NCBI GenBank assembly: GCA_902788205.1 | Contig: CADAJJ010000010.1 | Coordinates: 1 to 64,000 of the forward strand | From: RUG023 sp900315435 | Lineage (GTDB): Bacteria > Spirochaetota > Spirochaetia > Sphaerochaetales > Sphaerochaetaceae | DNA: 64,000 bases | Direction of reading: 5' to 3' | Shown here: positions 41,963 through 51,475 of the stretch, one piece after another | Position numbering within the stretch: the stretch's first letter is position 1 | Layout of the letters: every line of letters starts with the position of its first letter | Notes under the pieces: model-generated | The model's input: the letters and a program-made list of their open reading frames with translations, nothing else | Database searches by the model: none | What the model was told of the DNA's origin: nothing | Made by a program: the position numbers and the translations under genes

Positions 41963-42658
41963 TTAGAGAGCAGCAAGTTCCGAATACGATGTTACCACAT
42001 ACTCCGCTTCGGGGAACAGGTGGCGCTTCTTCCTGCCCGAGGTGATCAGGCAGGAATGCAAGCCCGCCCCACGCGCGCCCAACACATCCTTGCGGTAGCT
42101 GTCTCCCACATATAAAACCTCTTGAGGCTCAAGATTGATACAAGAAACCAGTTTCGAAAATACCCGGGGATCGGGTTTCAGGTAACCGATGTCCTCGCTG
42201 GAGAGAGCGACATCCACCACGTCGTCCACCCCGAGGGCCTTGAGCTTCCCTTCCAACGGGAAATCGCTCAGAACGGCAATCGTATAGCCTCGTTCCTTGA
42301 GCGCATGCAGCGTCTCACGCATTCCCCTGCGCTCGGGAACTGCCTGGTACAGCCGTCTCCAGCTGGCATAGAACACGACATCCACCAGTTTTCCCATCCG
42401 GTCGACCGACCGTCGGGTGGCCTTGCGATGGAGAGAGCCGAGCATCAGCCGGGAAAGCCGGTCCAGGTATCCTGCCCGGTTCTCCGGGACGGTAGGCCGG
42501 CTGGCCTGCTCGATCCGGTAGGCCCTCCTGGCACGGTTGTAAGCCCAGGCGAGCAACGGCGCCTTCACCCCGGCCAGGAACATACGCCAATAGTAGCTCC
42601 GTTGGGGATAGAGGGTACCATCGACATCAAAAGCGACTGCCTTGATCTCAGCGTCCAT
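41963..42658 (-). CDS. HAD-superfamily hydrolase (phosphoglycolate-phosphatase-like)
   Basis: A 231-residue class I HAD phosphatase: AFDVDGTLYP (motif I), VLSDFP (motif II), LKPDPRVF (motif III lysine) and YVGDSYRKDV (motif IV). A basic helical cap of about 90 residues is inserted after motif I. The start at 42658 overlaps the der stop by 11 bp, so it is probably translated from the der message. The substrate is unknown. Confidence 0.87.
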   Translation of the reverse strand: MDAEIKAVAFDVDGTLYPQRSYYWRMFLAGVKAPLLAWAYNRARRAYRIEQASRPTVPENRAGYLDRLSRLMLGSLHRKATRRSVDRMGKLVDVVFYASWRRLYQAVPERRGMRETLHALKERGYTIAVLSDFPLEGKLKALGVDDVVDVALSSEDIGYLKPDPRVFSKLVSCINLEPQEVLYVGDSYRKDVLGARGAGLHSCLITSGRKKRHLFPEAEYVVTSYSELAAL

Positions 42659-44219
42659 GCTTCTTCTGCAGGTGCTGCTGCATCTGCCCGGCATTCTTCT
42701 GGATCTTGCTCTGCCGCTTCAACGCCTTGCCATAGGACGCCTTGTTTCCCGGCTTGACCGGACGAGCCTTGGCTTTTGCCCTTCCTCCGCTTCTGGCCTT
42801 CACCGCCTTTTCGGCCGCATGCTTCTTGATTGCCGTCAGACTGACCACCTGTTTCGGCTTGTCGTGCAACGACGGATTACGGCGTCGCTCGCGCAGGTCG
42901 ATCTCCACCGGCACCATCGTGAAGCCGAGGTCCTTGCGGATGCAGTTCTTCAGGTACTGGAGGTACGCTGGAGGAAAATCCTTCGTGTGGTTGACGAAGA
43001 AGAGGAACTTGACCGGTGCGGCGCTGATCTGGGTGCCATAATAGACCTTGTAATGGCCCAGCTCGCCTCGTGGCGGCTGGTATCTCTCGCCCCATCGGGC
43101 GACTGCGGCATTCAGGACCGAAGTGTCGACGCGCTTCTGCATCTCGCAGTGGACTTCCCAGACAGTATCCAGCAGTTTGCCGATGTTCTCGCCATTCTTG
43201 GCGCTGATGGCGACAAGGGGAGCGAAGCCAAGGACCGGAAAGAGGAAACGCGTACGGTCCTCGATGGCCTGCAGCTGGTTCTTCACGGTCAACAGGTCGA
43301 TCTTGTTCAGCACCAGGACGATTCCGACACCACGGCGAGTCACCAGACCGGCGATTTTCTTGTCCTGGTCGGTCACGCCCTCGAGGGAGTCGATCATCAA
43401 CACCACCACATCGGCCTCGTCGATGCTCTTGATGGCGCGGTTGACCGAGTAGTATTCGACATCGTCCTCCACCTTCCCCTTGCGGCGGATACCGGCGGTA
43501 TCCATGACGGAGAACTCGGTTCCCTTGTAGGTGAAGGTGCCACGCACCACGTCACGGGTGGTGCCGGCGATATCACTGACCAAAGACAGGTCGCTGCCGA
43601 CCAGCAGGTTGGTCAGGGTGCTCTTGCCCGTGTTGGGCTTGCCCAGGATGGCCAAGCGCAGCTGCGGAGCGCTTTCCGGGGCGTTCTCCACCGTCGTCAG
43701 GTTGAGGATCCCCATCAGGGTATCCTCAAGGTCCTCGATGCCGCGGCCGTGGGCGGAAGAAATGCCGACCACCCGCTGGTACCCATAGCCATAGAAGTCC
43801 CAGACCAGGTCATTGCGCTTCTCGTCATCAACCTTGTTGACCACCAGGACGACTTTGTCGGTGTAGGGACGCAGCGTCTGCATCAACTCGTCGTCCTCGG
43901 CGGTCATGCCGGTGCAGTCGACCATGAAGAGGATCGCGTCGGCCTTGTCGAGCAGGCCGAGGGAGCGCTTGGCAACCAGCGAATCCATCTCCTCCTGGTC
44001 CACCTTGACGCCGCCAGAGTCGACGAGGGTGACCGGGTGGTTGCCCAAAAGCCAGCGTTCGCTGATCGTGTCACGGGTCACGCCGGCAACCGGGCTGGTG
44101 ATGGCGCGCCTCTTGCCGAGCAATCGGTTGAACAGCGTGCTTTTTCCCACGTTCGGCCGCCCGATGATGGCAACGGTGGGAATCGTCTTGGTATCTTCCA
44201 TTTCCATTATTTCATCCAT
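42648..44219 (-). CDS. der: Ribosome-assembly GTPase Der (EngA)
   Basis: A 523-residue double GTPase needed for 50S maturation. G domain 1 has GRPNVGKST, DSGG and NKVD; G domain 2 has GKPNTGKST, DTAGI and NKID; a KH-like domain follows. The C-terminus carries a Lys/Arg/Gln-rich extension of about 55 residues that probably binds rRNA. Several ATGs are possible within 60 nt; the one at 44219 follows AAGGA at a reasonable distance. Confidence 0.94.
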   Translation of the reverse strand: MDEIMEMEDTKTIPTVAIIGRPNVGKSTLFNRLLGKRRAITSPVAGVTRDTISERWLLGNHPVTLVDSGGVKVDQEEMDSLVAKRSLGLLDKADAILFMVDCTGMTAEDDELMQTLRPYTDKVVLVVNKVDDEKRNDLVWDFYGYGYQRVVGISSAHGRGIEDLEDTLMGILNLTTVENAPESAPQLRLAILGKPNTGKSTLTNLLVGSDLSLVSDIAGTTRDVVRGTFTYKGTEFSVMDTAGIRRKGKVEDDVEYYSVNRAIKSIDEADVVVLMIDSLEGVTDQDKKIAGLVTRRGVGIVLVLNKIDLLTVKNQLQAIEDRTRFLFPVLGFAPLVAISAKNGENIGKLLDTVWEVHCEMQKRVDTSVLNAAVARWGERYQPPRGELGHYKVYYGTQISAAPVKFLFFVNHTKDFPPAYLQYLKNCIRKDLGFTMVPVEIDLRERRRNPSLHDKPKQVVSLTAIKKHAAEKAVKARSGGRAKAKARPVKPGNKASYGKALKRQSKIQKNAGQMQQHLQKKHGR

Positions 44220-44277
44220 TTGCTTTATTCCTTGAAGGAGATTGAATAATCTCATGAAGGAACGAAAAAGGCAACAC

Positions 44278-45990
44278 CTATCTGGCCTGATGGTCCTTCA
44301 TCCAGATTTCCATCGTGTGGCTCACGGCATCGGCGCTCTCCAGCGTCATGACCCGGTCTTTCAGTTCCTTCGCCTCCTGCCAGCTGACGGAGCGCAGCAC
44401 ACTGCGAACCTCCAGCACCTTCTGGGGGTCCATGGAGAACTCGTCCAGCCCGAGACCGGCAAGCAGTACCGAGCAGCGGGGGTCGCCTGCCATCTCTCCG
44501 CACATGCCGCAAGGGATGTGGGCGGCATGGGCCGCCGCGATGACCATGCGGATCGAACGGAGCACCGCCGGATGGAAGGGCTGGTAGAGATAGGAGATTT
44601 TCTCGTTCCCGCGGTCAACGGCCAAGGTGTACTGGATCAGGTCGTTGGTACCGATCGAGAAAAAGTCGACACGCTTGGCAAGCAGGTCGGCGCAAAGCGC
44701 GGCGCTTGGCACTTCGATCATCGTCCCGACCTGGACATCCTTGTCGTAGGGAATGCCTGCGGCGGCAAGCGAACGCTTGGCTTCCTCCAGCACATCAAGC
44801 ACCGAGTCCAGCTCTCCGACACCGCTGATCATCGGGAACATGATCCTGAGCTTCCCATAGACGGAAGCCCGGAGCAGGGCCCGAAGCTGGGTCAGGAAGA
44901 TATCCCTGCGGGACAGACAGAAGCGGACAGCACGCCAGCCAAGAATCGGGTTCTGCTCGTCGATGCCCAGTCCGGGAACCACCTTGTCCCCGCCAACGTC
45001 GAACGTACGGATGGTCACCGGCTTGGGTGCCATCTTCTCGATGATGGTGCGGTAGTCGTTGAACTGCACCTCCTCGCTGACATTTTCCCCTTGATTGATG
45101 ATCAGGTACTCGGAACGGAACAGGCCCACTCCGTCGCAGCCCACCTCATGGATGTGGTCCACCTCCTCGATCATCTCGATGTTGGCCATCAGATGCAGCA
45201 TCCGGCCGTCCTTCATGACGGTCGTCTCCCTGGCGAGTTTCTCCAGCTCGCGGTCGTGGAGCCACAGCCGTTGGAAATCGTAATGGAATTTTTCCAACGT
45301 ATCTTGGTCGGGGTCGACCACCACGCTGCCAGCGAATCCGTTGACCACCACCTGGCTGGCCGGCCTGACATGGCTGGAAAGGTCGCCGAGACCGATGACC
45401 GAGGGGATACGGAGGGAGCGGGTAAGGATGGCCACGTGGCTGGTGGGGCCGCCGGAATCGAGGGCGATGCCCTTCACATGGGTCTTGTCCATCAGGAAGA
45501 GCTCGCTCGGCATCAGCCGGTCGCTGACCAGGATCACGTCATGGTCCAGATGGTCCAGGCTCCCGCGGTTCCTGCCTTCAAGGCACTCGATCACCTGGAA
45601 AGAGACGTCTCGCAAATCATCGCAGCGCTCTTTCAGGCTCGCGTCTCCGCTCTGGTCGAGCATGCTGACCATCTGCTCCGCCACCGACTCGACCGCCCAA
45701 GGGGCACAGACCAGGTCCTGGGTGATGCGGTCCTCCACCTGGCTCTTGAAGGCCGGATCCTCCAGCATCATCACGTGGGTATCGATGATGCTCTGGCTGG
45801 TCTTGTCACCCTTGCCTTCCCGCAGCAGGGCGATGGCGGCATCGACCGCCTGATGGAACCGCCGGATCTCGCCGGGCACCTGCTCCGAAGTGATGGAATC
45901 GTGGGCTACCGCGACCGGATGGTGGAGGTAAAGATAGGCCTCGCCCCGCACAAGACCGTATGCTGTACCGATGCCTTTTCGTTGAATCAT
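44278..45990 (-). CDS. ptsI: PTS enzyme I (phosphoenolpyruvate-protein phosphotransferase)
   Basis: A 570-residue enzyme that takes phosphate from PEP and passes it to HPr. GGPTSHVAIL holds the phospho-histidine; the C-terminal PEP domain has VGLFRSEYL, MIEVPSAA and GTNDLIQYTLAVDR, and CGMCGEMAGD contains the catalytic cysteine. No ptsH or EII gene is in the window. Together with fruK it suggests that at least one sugar enters by PTS. The ATG at 45990 lacks an obvious ribosome site. Confidence 0.95.
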   Translation of the reverse strand: MIQRKGIGTAYGLVRGEAYLYLHHPVAVAHDSITSEQVPGEIRRFHQAVDAAIALLREGKGDKTSQSIIDTHVMMLEDPAFKSQVEDRITQDLVCAPWAVESVAEQMVSMLDQSGDASLKERCDDLRDVSFQVIECLEGRNRGSLDHLDHDVILVSDRLMPSELFLMDKTHVKGIALDSGGPTSHVAILTRSLRIPSVIGLGDLSSHVRPASQVVVNGFAGSVVVDPDQDTLEKFHYDFQRLWLHDRELEKLARETTVMKDGRMLHLMANIEMIEEVDHIHEVGCDGVGLFRSEYLIINQGENVSEEVQFNDYRTIIEKMAPKPVTIRTFDVGGDKVVPGLGIDEQNPILGWRAVRFCLSRRDIFLTQLRALLRASVYGKLRIMFPMISGVGELDSVLDVLEEAKRSLAAAGIPYDKDVQVGTMIEVPSAALCADLLAKRVDFFSIGTNDLIQYTLAVDRGNEKISYLYQPFHPAVLRSIRMVIAAAHAAHIPCGMCGEMAGDPRCSVLLAGLGLDEFSMDPQKVLEVRSVLRSVSWQEAKELKDRVMTLESADAVSHTMEIWMKDHQAR

Positions 45991-46077
45991 GGTATAGTCA
46001 TGGTATCGCAGATAAAAAAAGGGCTCAACGCTTTTCCTGCCGTTCCGAGGAAAAACCTGTCCCAAACACGATGCCAC

Positions 46078-46106
46078 TGGAAAGGCTGTGGCTGGTCGGG
46101 TACACT
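46078..46106 (+). promoter_or_regulatory. Possible promoter of the GerMN-like gene, -10 box 6 nt from ATG
   Basis: TGGAAA (46078-46083), 17-bp spacer and TACACT (46101-46106) end six bases before ATG at 46113. The -35 match is modest. Confidence 0.35.
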
Positions 46107-46112
46107 CAGGCT

Positions 46113-46637
46113 ATGCGCCATTTTCCGAAACACCCCTATCTGGCCGCATGGCTCTGCTGGCTGGTCCTCTCCGGCCTGCTGGTCCTGGGATGCCTGCCCA
46201 AAATCCGGGATGCCTTCCGGAGAAGCGGAGTACGGGAACTCTTGGCCTCACGCTCCGTCGAACAAGTGGCAAGCGACCACCGGCAGGTCACTGTCTCATT
46301 CCTCGACAGCGCGCTGAGGGAGGTCAGTTTCCGGCAATGGCAGAAGCGGCTTGGGGGTGACCAATACCACGACACATTGGAGAACCTGATCGCAGGCCCG
46401 GACTTGGCAAGCGTCAAGAAAGGAGCCGCCAGCTTTATCTCCCCCCGTACCGAGCTGATCGGCTGCACCCTCTCCAGCCGCACGCTCTTTGTCGACCTTT
46501 CCCGTCAGTTCCTCGATTCTCCCGACCTGGACAAAGCAGAGGAACAGCTGGAAGCGACCATGCAGGCTTTCGAGGCTGTCGACAGGGTGCAGATTCTGGT
46601 CGAGGGGCAGCCCCTCTCAGAGCTTCGCCAGAAATGA
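46113..46637 (+). CDS. GerMN-domain-like envelope protein, possible lipoprotein
   Basis: A 174-residue protein with an N-terminal hydrophobic segment ending LVLGC, acceptable as a relaxed spirochaetal lipobox, so it may be a lipoprotein or a simple membrane anchor. The C-terminal half resembles the GerMN (sporulation/germination GerM) fold: SRTLFVDLSRQFLDS...EEQLEATMQAFEAVDRVQILVEGQPL. The role in non-spore-formers is unknown. It diverges from ptsI and overlaps tlyA at its 3' end by 21 bp. Confidence 0.75.
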   Translation: MRHFPKHPYLAAWLCWLVLSGLLVLGCLPKIRDAFRRSGVRELLASRSVEQVASDHRQVTVSFLDSALREVSFRQWQKRLGGDQYHDTLENLIAGPDLASVKKGAASFISPRTELIGCTLSSRTLFVDLSRQFLDSPDLDKAEEQLEATMQAFEAVDRVQILVEGQPLSELRQK

Positions 46638-47372
46638 TGGCTCATCCAAAGCCCCATCCAGGGCTAGGAGCGCCAGGTACTCGGTATTTCCCTTCCGGCC
46701 GGTAATGGGACTCTTGACAATATCCCGAACAGCAATATGCTCATCAGAAAGTTGCCGGTAGACAGCCAACAGGACATCGCGCAGCAATTGCGGATCCGTG
46801 ACTACGCCGTGGAAACCCGGCTGGCCTTTGGGCAACTCGAATTGCGGCTTGATCAGGCTGACCAGCCAGCTGTTGCCGCACAACGAGAGGATGTGGCCCG
46901 CAGCCCCGCTGATCGAACGGAAGGAAAGGTCGCAAACCGCCGCCTGGGGTGCCGGGTCCAGGACATCGAGAGTCATGATGTTCTGCTGCTCATGTACCTT
47001 GACCCGTCCATCCTGCCGGAGCTTCCAGGATAGTTGGTTGGTCCCGACGTCGACCGAGTGGACCAGACTGGCTCCGTGCTGCAGCAGGCAGTCGGTGAAG
47101 CCACCGGTAGAGGATCCGGCATCCAGCATGCACATGCCTGCGACATCCAGGTGGAAGGCTTTCAAGGCGTGCTCCAGCTTGTAGCCGCCGCGGGAGACGT
47201 ATTTCTCAAAGGTGAAGGAAAGCGGGACGTCCTCGGGAAACTTCATCCTCGGATCGGCACAGACCTCTCCTCCAGCCAACACATTCCGGCAGATGATATA
47301 AGCGCCAAGTTTCTCCCTCCCGATGTCCGGGTAATGCAAGGAAAGGAGATCGATCAGCGCGCGCTTCCTCAT
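46617..47372 (-). CDS. tlyA: TlyA-family rRNA (cytidine-2'-O)-methyltransferase
   Basis: A 251-residue protein with an N-terminal S4 RNA-binding domain and an FtsJ-like methyltransferase domain (YVSRGGYKLEHAL, MLDAGSSTGGFTDCLLQHGA, VCDLSFRSI, LIKPQFE). Mycobacterial TlyA methylates 16S and 23S rRNA and affects capreomycin sensitivity; the hemolysin label is historical. It is the third gene of rny-ymdB-tlyA with a 4-bp overlap. Confidence 0.92.
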   Translation of the reverse strand: MRKRALIDLLSLHYPDIGREKLGAYIICRNVLAGGEVCADPRMKFPEDVPLSFTFEKYVSRGGYKLEHALKAFHLDVAGMCMLDAGSSTGGFTDCLLQHGASLVHSVDVGTNQLSWKLRQDGRVKVHEQQNIMTLDVLDPAPQAAVCDLSFRSISGAAGHILSLCGNSWLVSLIKPQFELPKGQPGFHGVVTDPQLLRDVLLAVYRQLSDEHIAVRDIVKSPITGRKGNTEYLALLALDGALDEPSFLAKL

Positions 47373-48157
47373 GCCTGGATCCGCCTGATGGAAAGCGCCT
47401 GCCCGGTTGCCACGTCGATAGTGACCAGCACCCCGTTGATCTCCGCATCGCCGTCCTTGATCGGGTTGCGCAGCGGCATCTGGCTGAGCTGTTTCTGGAT
47501 GGCGATTTCCGGCACACTGCCGATGACGCTGTCCTTCGGACCGGTAAAGCCCAAGTCGGTTTGGTAGGCGGTGCCATGAGGAAGGATCTTGGCGTCGGCT
47601 GTGGCCACATGGGTGTGGGTCCCGACCACGACGCTCACCTTGCCGTCCAAGTAGAACCCCAACGCTTCCTTCTCGTCGGTAGCCTCGGCATGGAAGTCGA
47701 CCAGCACGACAGGGGTCTGGCGCCTCGCCTGCTGGGCCAGCTTCAAGCCGACACGGAACGGATCATCGGTCTGGGGCATCTCGATGCGTCCCTGCAGGTT
47801 GATGACAGCCACCGGGCCACAAGGGGTGGATACGACGCACATGCCGTGGCCAGGCGCACCATCAGGGTAGTTTGCCGGCCGGAGCAGGCGGTTCTCGCTG
47901 TCCAGGACAGGACGCAGATCCTCCTGCTGCCAGATGTGATTGCCACTGGTGATTACGTCGACCCCCAGGGCAAAAAGCTGGTTCATCTGTCCCACCGACA
48001 GTCCGAATCCGTCAGCGGCGTTCTCGCCGTTGACCACCACCACATCAGCCTTGGTTTCCTTCTTCAGGGCTCCCAAGGACACAAAAAGCGCCCGGAGGCC
48101 GGGTTGTCCGCAGACATCCCCCAGCATCAGGGCGTTCAATGACTTTTTCTCAGCCAT
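47369..48157 (-). CDS. ymdB: YmdB-family metallophosphoesterase
   Basis: A 262-residue member of the TIGR00282 family. LMLGDVCGQPG, VNGENAADGFG, TSGNHIW, VDFHAEATDEK and GTHTHVATAD supply the metal ligands. B. subtilis YmdB hydrolyses 2',3'-cyclic nucleotides and influences biofilm formation. It sits 2 bp after rny, the same order as rny-ymdB in Firmicutes. Confidence 0.93.
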   Translation of the reverse strand: MAEKKSLNALMLGDVCGQPGLRALFVSLGALKKETKADVVVVNGENAADGFGLSVGQMNQLFALGVDVITSGNHIWQQEDLRPVLDSENRLLRPANYPDGAPGHGMCVVSTPCGPVAVINLQGRIEMPQTDDPFRVGLKLAQQARRQTPVVLVDFHAEATDEKEALGFYLDGKVSVVVGTHTHVATADAKILPHGTAYQTDLGFTGPKDSVIGSVPEIAIQKQLSQMPLRNPIKDGDAEINGVLVTIDVATGQALSIRRIQA

Positions 48158-48159
48158 GG

Positions 48160-49689
48160 TTACCTTGCGTATTCGACAACGCGGGTCTCGCGGATGATCG
48201 TCACCTTGATACGGCCGGGATAGCGAAGCTCAGCCTCGATCCTCTCGGCGATCTTGCGGGCGATATCCTTTGCCTGCTCGTCATTCACCTTCTCGTTGTT
48301 GACCATGATGCGGAGTTCCCTGCCCGCCTGGATGGCGAATGCGTTGTCCACACCGTCAAAGCCCTTGGCAATCTTTTCCAAAGACTCGAGACGCTTGATG
48401 TAGTTGTCGATTGTCTCGCGTCTCGCTCCAGGACGGGAAGCGCTGATCGCGTCGGCGATCTGCACGATCACCGCCTCTACCGTCTCAGGCTCCACATCGT
48501 TATGGTGCGCGAGAATGGCATTGACCACCTTCGGGTCCTCGCCCAGCCGCTTGGCCAGGTCGGCACCCAATTCGGCATGGTTCTGGTCGCTTTCGCTCTC
48601 GATGCCCTTGCCGATATCGTGCAACAGGCCCGCGCGCATAGCCAGCTGGCTGTCGGCGCCCACCTCTTTGGCGATCATGCCGGCGAGGATGGCGACTTCC
48701 TTGCTGTGATTCAGCACGCTTTGTCCGTAACTGGTACGGAAATACAGCCTGCCAAGGGCCCTGATGGCCTCCTGGCTCATGTTGCCGATGCCAAGGTCGA
48801 ATACCACGGTCTCGCCTTGGTCCATGACGACACGGGCGATTTCCTTGGTGACCTTGGTGACGACCTCCTCGATGCGGGCCGGATGGATGCGGCCATCCTG
48901 CACCAGGCGCTCAAGGGAGACGCGGGCGATCTCGCGGCGCACCGGATCAAAGCAGGAAATGACGACTGCCTCAGGAGTATCGTCAATGATGATATCCACT
49001 CCGGTCAGCGTCTCAAGGGTCCTGATGTTGCGTCCCTCTCGGCCGATGATGCGTCCCTTCATCTCGTCGCTGGGCAGGCTGACGGAGGAGACGGTGGTGT
49101 CACCGGTCACCTCGGAGGCAAGCCGCTGGATGGAAGAGACGATGATGTCCCTGGCTTTCTTGTCGGCAGTCAGCTGCGCCTCGGCCTCGATCTTATTGAT
49201 CTCCACCTGGGCGTCATGGCGGGCGGCATCCTGCATCTGCGCCATGATTGCGTTTTTCGCCTCGTCGGCGGTCATGCTGGCAATCCGCTCCAGCTCGCTG
49301 GTAAGCGAATCCTCACGGTCGGAGAGAGCCTTCTCCCGATCGTTGAGCGCGTTCTCGCGGTCTCCCAGTTGTTTCTTGGTATTCTCGACCTCGCCTTGCT
49401 TTTTCTCGAGTGCCTCTTCCTTGTCCTGCAGGCGGCGTTCCGTCCTCTGCAGTTCATTCTGGCGCTCTCGCGCTTCACGTTCCTGCTGGCGCTGTTCGTC
49501 CAGCAGTTGTTTGCGCGTCTCAAGAACGAGTTCGTTTTTCTTTGCTTCCGCTTCTTTTACAGCCTCAGCATCCAGACGGGCAGCCTTCTGCTCGATGGAG
49601 GTGAGTTTAAATTTCGCATACAGCCAACGGGCGCTCCAGCCCAGAGCAATACCAACTACAGCAACCAGGAGAGTAATAACATACGACAT
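48160..49689 (-). CDS. rny: Ribonuclease Y
   Basis: A 509-residue membrane-tethered endoribonuclease that starts mRNA decay. Residues 3-20 are the membrane anchor, 25-170 a coiled coil rich in Arg, Glu and Gln, then a KH domain (GRIIGREGRNIRTLE) and an HD domain with LLHDIGKG and HHNDVE. A strong promoter at 49719-49747 and an AGGGGG ribosome site precede it. The PSP1/YaaT-like protein at 31633 may be a partner. Confidence 0.96.
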   Translation of the reverse strand: MSYVITLLVAVVGIALGWSARWLYAKFKLTSIEQKAARLDAEAVKEAEAKKNELVLETRKQLLDEQRQQEREARERQNELQRTERRLQDKEEALEKKQGEVENTKKQLGDRENALNDREKALSDREDSLTSELERIASMTADEAKNAIMAQMQDAARHDAQVEINKIEAEAQLTADKKARDIIVSSIQRLASEVTGDTTVSSVSLPSDEMKGRIIGREGRNIRTLETLTGVDIIIDDTPEAVVISCFDPVRREIARVSLERLVQDGRIHPARIEEVVTKVTKEIARVVMDQGETVVFDLGIGNMSQEAIRALGRLYFRTSYGQSVLNHSKEVAILAGMIAKEVGADSQLAMRAGLLHDIGKGIESESDQNHAELGADLAKRLGEDPKVVNAILAHHNDVEPETVEAVIVQIADAISASRPGARRETIDNYIKRLESLEKIAKGFDGVDNAFAIQAGRELRIMVNNEKVNDEQAKDIARKIAERIEAELRYPGRIKVTIIRETRVVEYAR

Positions 49690-49718
49690 ATACTACCCCC
49701 TAAATTGTAATAAAAAAT

Positions 49719-49747
49719 ATTCTAGGGGTGCCTTGCCCGATTGTCAA
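49719..49747 (-). promoter_or_regulatory. rny-ymdB-tlyA promoter
   Basis: Minus strand: perfect TTGACA (49742-49747), 17-bp spacer, TAGAAT (49719-49724). The leader is about 25 nt with a clear ribosome site. Confidence 0.75.
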
Positions 49748-49766
49748 GGACAGGCGGGGAAGCATG

Positions 49767-49792
49767 AAAAAAACCGCCCCCGAAGGAGCGGT
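49767..49792 (-). terminator. Intrinsic terminator of the ribosomal operon
   Basis: A stem ACCGC(T)CC/GG(G)GCGGT with a TTCG loop followed by seven Us on the minus strand lies 50 nt after rplQ. It closes the S10-spc-alpha transcript. Confidence 0.85.
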
Positions 49793-49841
49793 CTTGGTCA
49801 GAGCACTGACCTCTTGCATTCGCAACACGGAAATCCGGGTC

Positions 49842-50408
49842 TTATTTGTCCCCGCCGCCAGCCTTGCCGCCGGCCATCGTCTTGCGGACGCCTGCTGCCT
49901 TGGCAGAGCCCTTCGCAGCAGCGACTTTCGAAGAACGAGCGTGCTTCTTCACGTCCTTGTTCTCCTTCTCAGCCTTCGGAGCGGCCTTCTTCTCGGAAGC
50001 CTTCGCTTCCTTCTCTTCAGCCTGCTTCTCGGCCTTCTTCTCGTGTTCGGCGGTCTTCTCGACCAGCTCGAGGATGCACATCTCAGCCGCGTCGCCAACA
50101 CGGAAACCGGTCTTCAGGATTCTGGTGTAACCACCCTTTCTCTCCTTGAAGAGGGGTCCGATCTCGTTGAACAACTTGGCGACAACACCTTCCTCATAGA
50201 TATAGGCGGCCGCGACTCTGCGGTTGTGGACGTTGTCCTCTTTTGCACGAGTAATGAGCTTCTCGGCCTTCTTGCGGACCTCGAGAGCCTTCGGTTTGGT
50301 GGTCTCAATCCGTTCATACTTGAACAGAGAGGTGACCATGGAACGCAGGAGGGCCTTGCGCTCAGCGGAGCGTCTGTCCAGCGCGTTGAAACCAATCTTA
50401 TGCTTCAT
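49842..50408 (-). CDS. rplQ: 50S ribosomal protein L17 with a Lys/Ala/Glu-rich C-terminal extension
   Basis: A 188-residue protein; the L17 core (MKHKIGFNALDRRSAERKAL to residue about 120) is complete. About 65 extra residues rich in Lys, Ala, Glu and Gly follow, likely disordered and basic. The start overlaps the end of rpoA by 11 bp with GAGG inside rpoA. L17 is the last gene of the operon. Confidence 0.96.
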   Translation of the reverse strand: MKHKIGFNALDRRSAERKALLRSMVTSLFKYERIETTKPKALEVRKKAEKLITRAKEDNVHNRRVAAAYIYEEGVVAKLFNEIGPLFKERKGGYTRILKTGFRVGDAAEMCILELVEKTAEHEKKAEKQAEEKEAKASEKKAAPKAEKENKDVKKHARSSKVAAAKGSAKAAGVRKTMAGGKAGGGDK

Positions 50409-51465
50409 TGCTATTATCCTCTTTATTCTCGGCTGCGCCGTTAACCCTCATGGCGGTCTTCAGCACACTGTAATCAGTCATTCCGAGACTCAGGTTCCAC
50501 TCTTTGAGCTTCTCCTTAATCTCCTGGAGGCTCTTCTTACCGAAATTCCTCGTCTTGGCCATCTCTTCCTCGGTCTTCTTGGTCAGATCGCCAATGGTTC
50601 TGATATTGGCGTTCTTCAGACAGTTGGACGAACGAACGGTGAGTTCCAAATCCTCCACAGGGGTGTTCAGAATCTTGCGGACTCTCGCTTCCTCCTCATC
50701 AATCTCGTCGTTGCTGTTGATCAGCGACTCATCGAAATTGATGAAAATCTGGAAATGGTCCTTCGCGATTTTGGCCGCTTCCGCCAAGGCATTCTGGGGA
50801 GCGATGGTGCCATCGGTCCAAATCTCCAGCGTCAGCTTATCGTAATCGTTACGATAGCCAACACGGGTCGGCTCGATGTGGTACTTCACCAGTTTGACGG
50901 GAGAGAAGACGCCGTCGACAGGGATGACACCAGCCTCGTCCTCAACATATTTCTTGTTGATTTCAGCCGGCACGTACCCTCTGCCAAGGTCGATCTGTAC
51001 TTCCATCTCGAGGTTGCAGTCATCCATCATGGTAAAGACCACCAAATCCTTGTTGGTAATCTCAACCCGGTCACGCTCAAAGTCTGCACCGGTTACGACT
51101 CCGGGGCCTTTGCACTCGATCAAGAGGGTGGTACCCTCCACATCTTCGGGCATCCTGATCTGCAGCTTCTTCAGAGCGGCGGTGATGTCCATGATATCCT
51201 CACGGACACCAGGAATCTGCTCGTACTCGCTGACGATCATCTTGGCATTGCCATCTTTGTCGTAACTGGTGAACTTCACGGCAGTGACCGCATATCCCTG
51301 GATAGAGGAAAGAAGCACTCTGCGGAGCGTGTTACCAATGGTAGTTCCAAAGCCTCTCTCAAACGGATAGGCGATGAATTTGCCATAGTTCGTTTCTACT
51401 GCGCTATGCTCGAAAGTAATCCCCTTGGGTTTCTTGAAACCCTTAAGCAGGTTTTTGCGTGCCAT
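50398..51465 (-). CDS. rpoA: DNA-directed RNA polymerase subunit alpha
   Basis: A 355-residue subunit that nucleates core polymerase assembly and contacts activators. The N-terminal dimer domain (YPFERGFGTTIGNTLRRVLLSSIQGYAV) is followed by a linker with DEIDEEEAR and the C-terminal domain LELTVRSSNCLKNANIRTIGDL. The C-terminus is slightly extended and acidic. It sits between rpsD and rplQ as usual. Confidence 0.98.
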   Translation of the reverse strand: MARKNLLKGFKKPKGITFEHSAVETNYGKFIAYPFERGFGTTIGNTLRRVLLSSIQGYAVTAVKFTSYDKDGNAKMIVSEYEQIPGVREDIMDITAALKKLQIRMPEDVEGTTLLIECKGPGVVTGADFERDRVEITNKDLVVFTMMDDCNLEMEVQIDLGRGYVPAEINKKYVEDEAGVIPVDGVFSPVKLVKYHIEPTRVGYRNDYDKLTLEIWTDGTIAPQNALAEAAKIAKDHFQIFINFDESLINSNDEIDEEEARVRKILNTPVEDLELTVRSSNCLKNANIRTIGDLTKKTEEEMAKTRNFGKKSLQEIKEKLKEWNLSLGMTDYSVLKTAMRVNGAAENKEDNSNEA

Positions 51466-51475
51466 GAACTACTCC

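Noticed and set aside
45990..46030. Leaderless start of ptsI
   Set aside because: No ribosome site is visible, but neither is a convincing -10 box at the right distance, so the start mode remains undecided.
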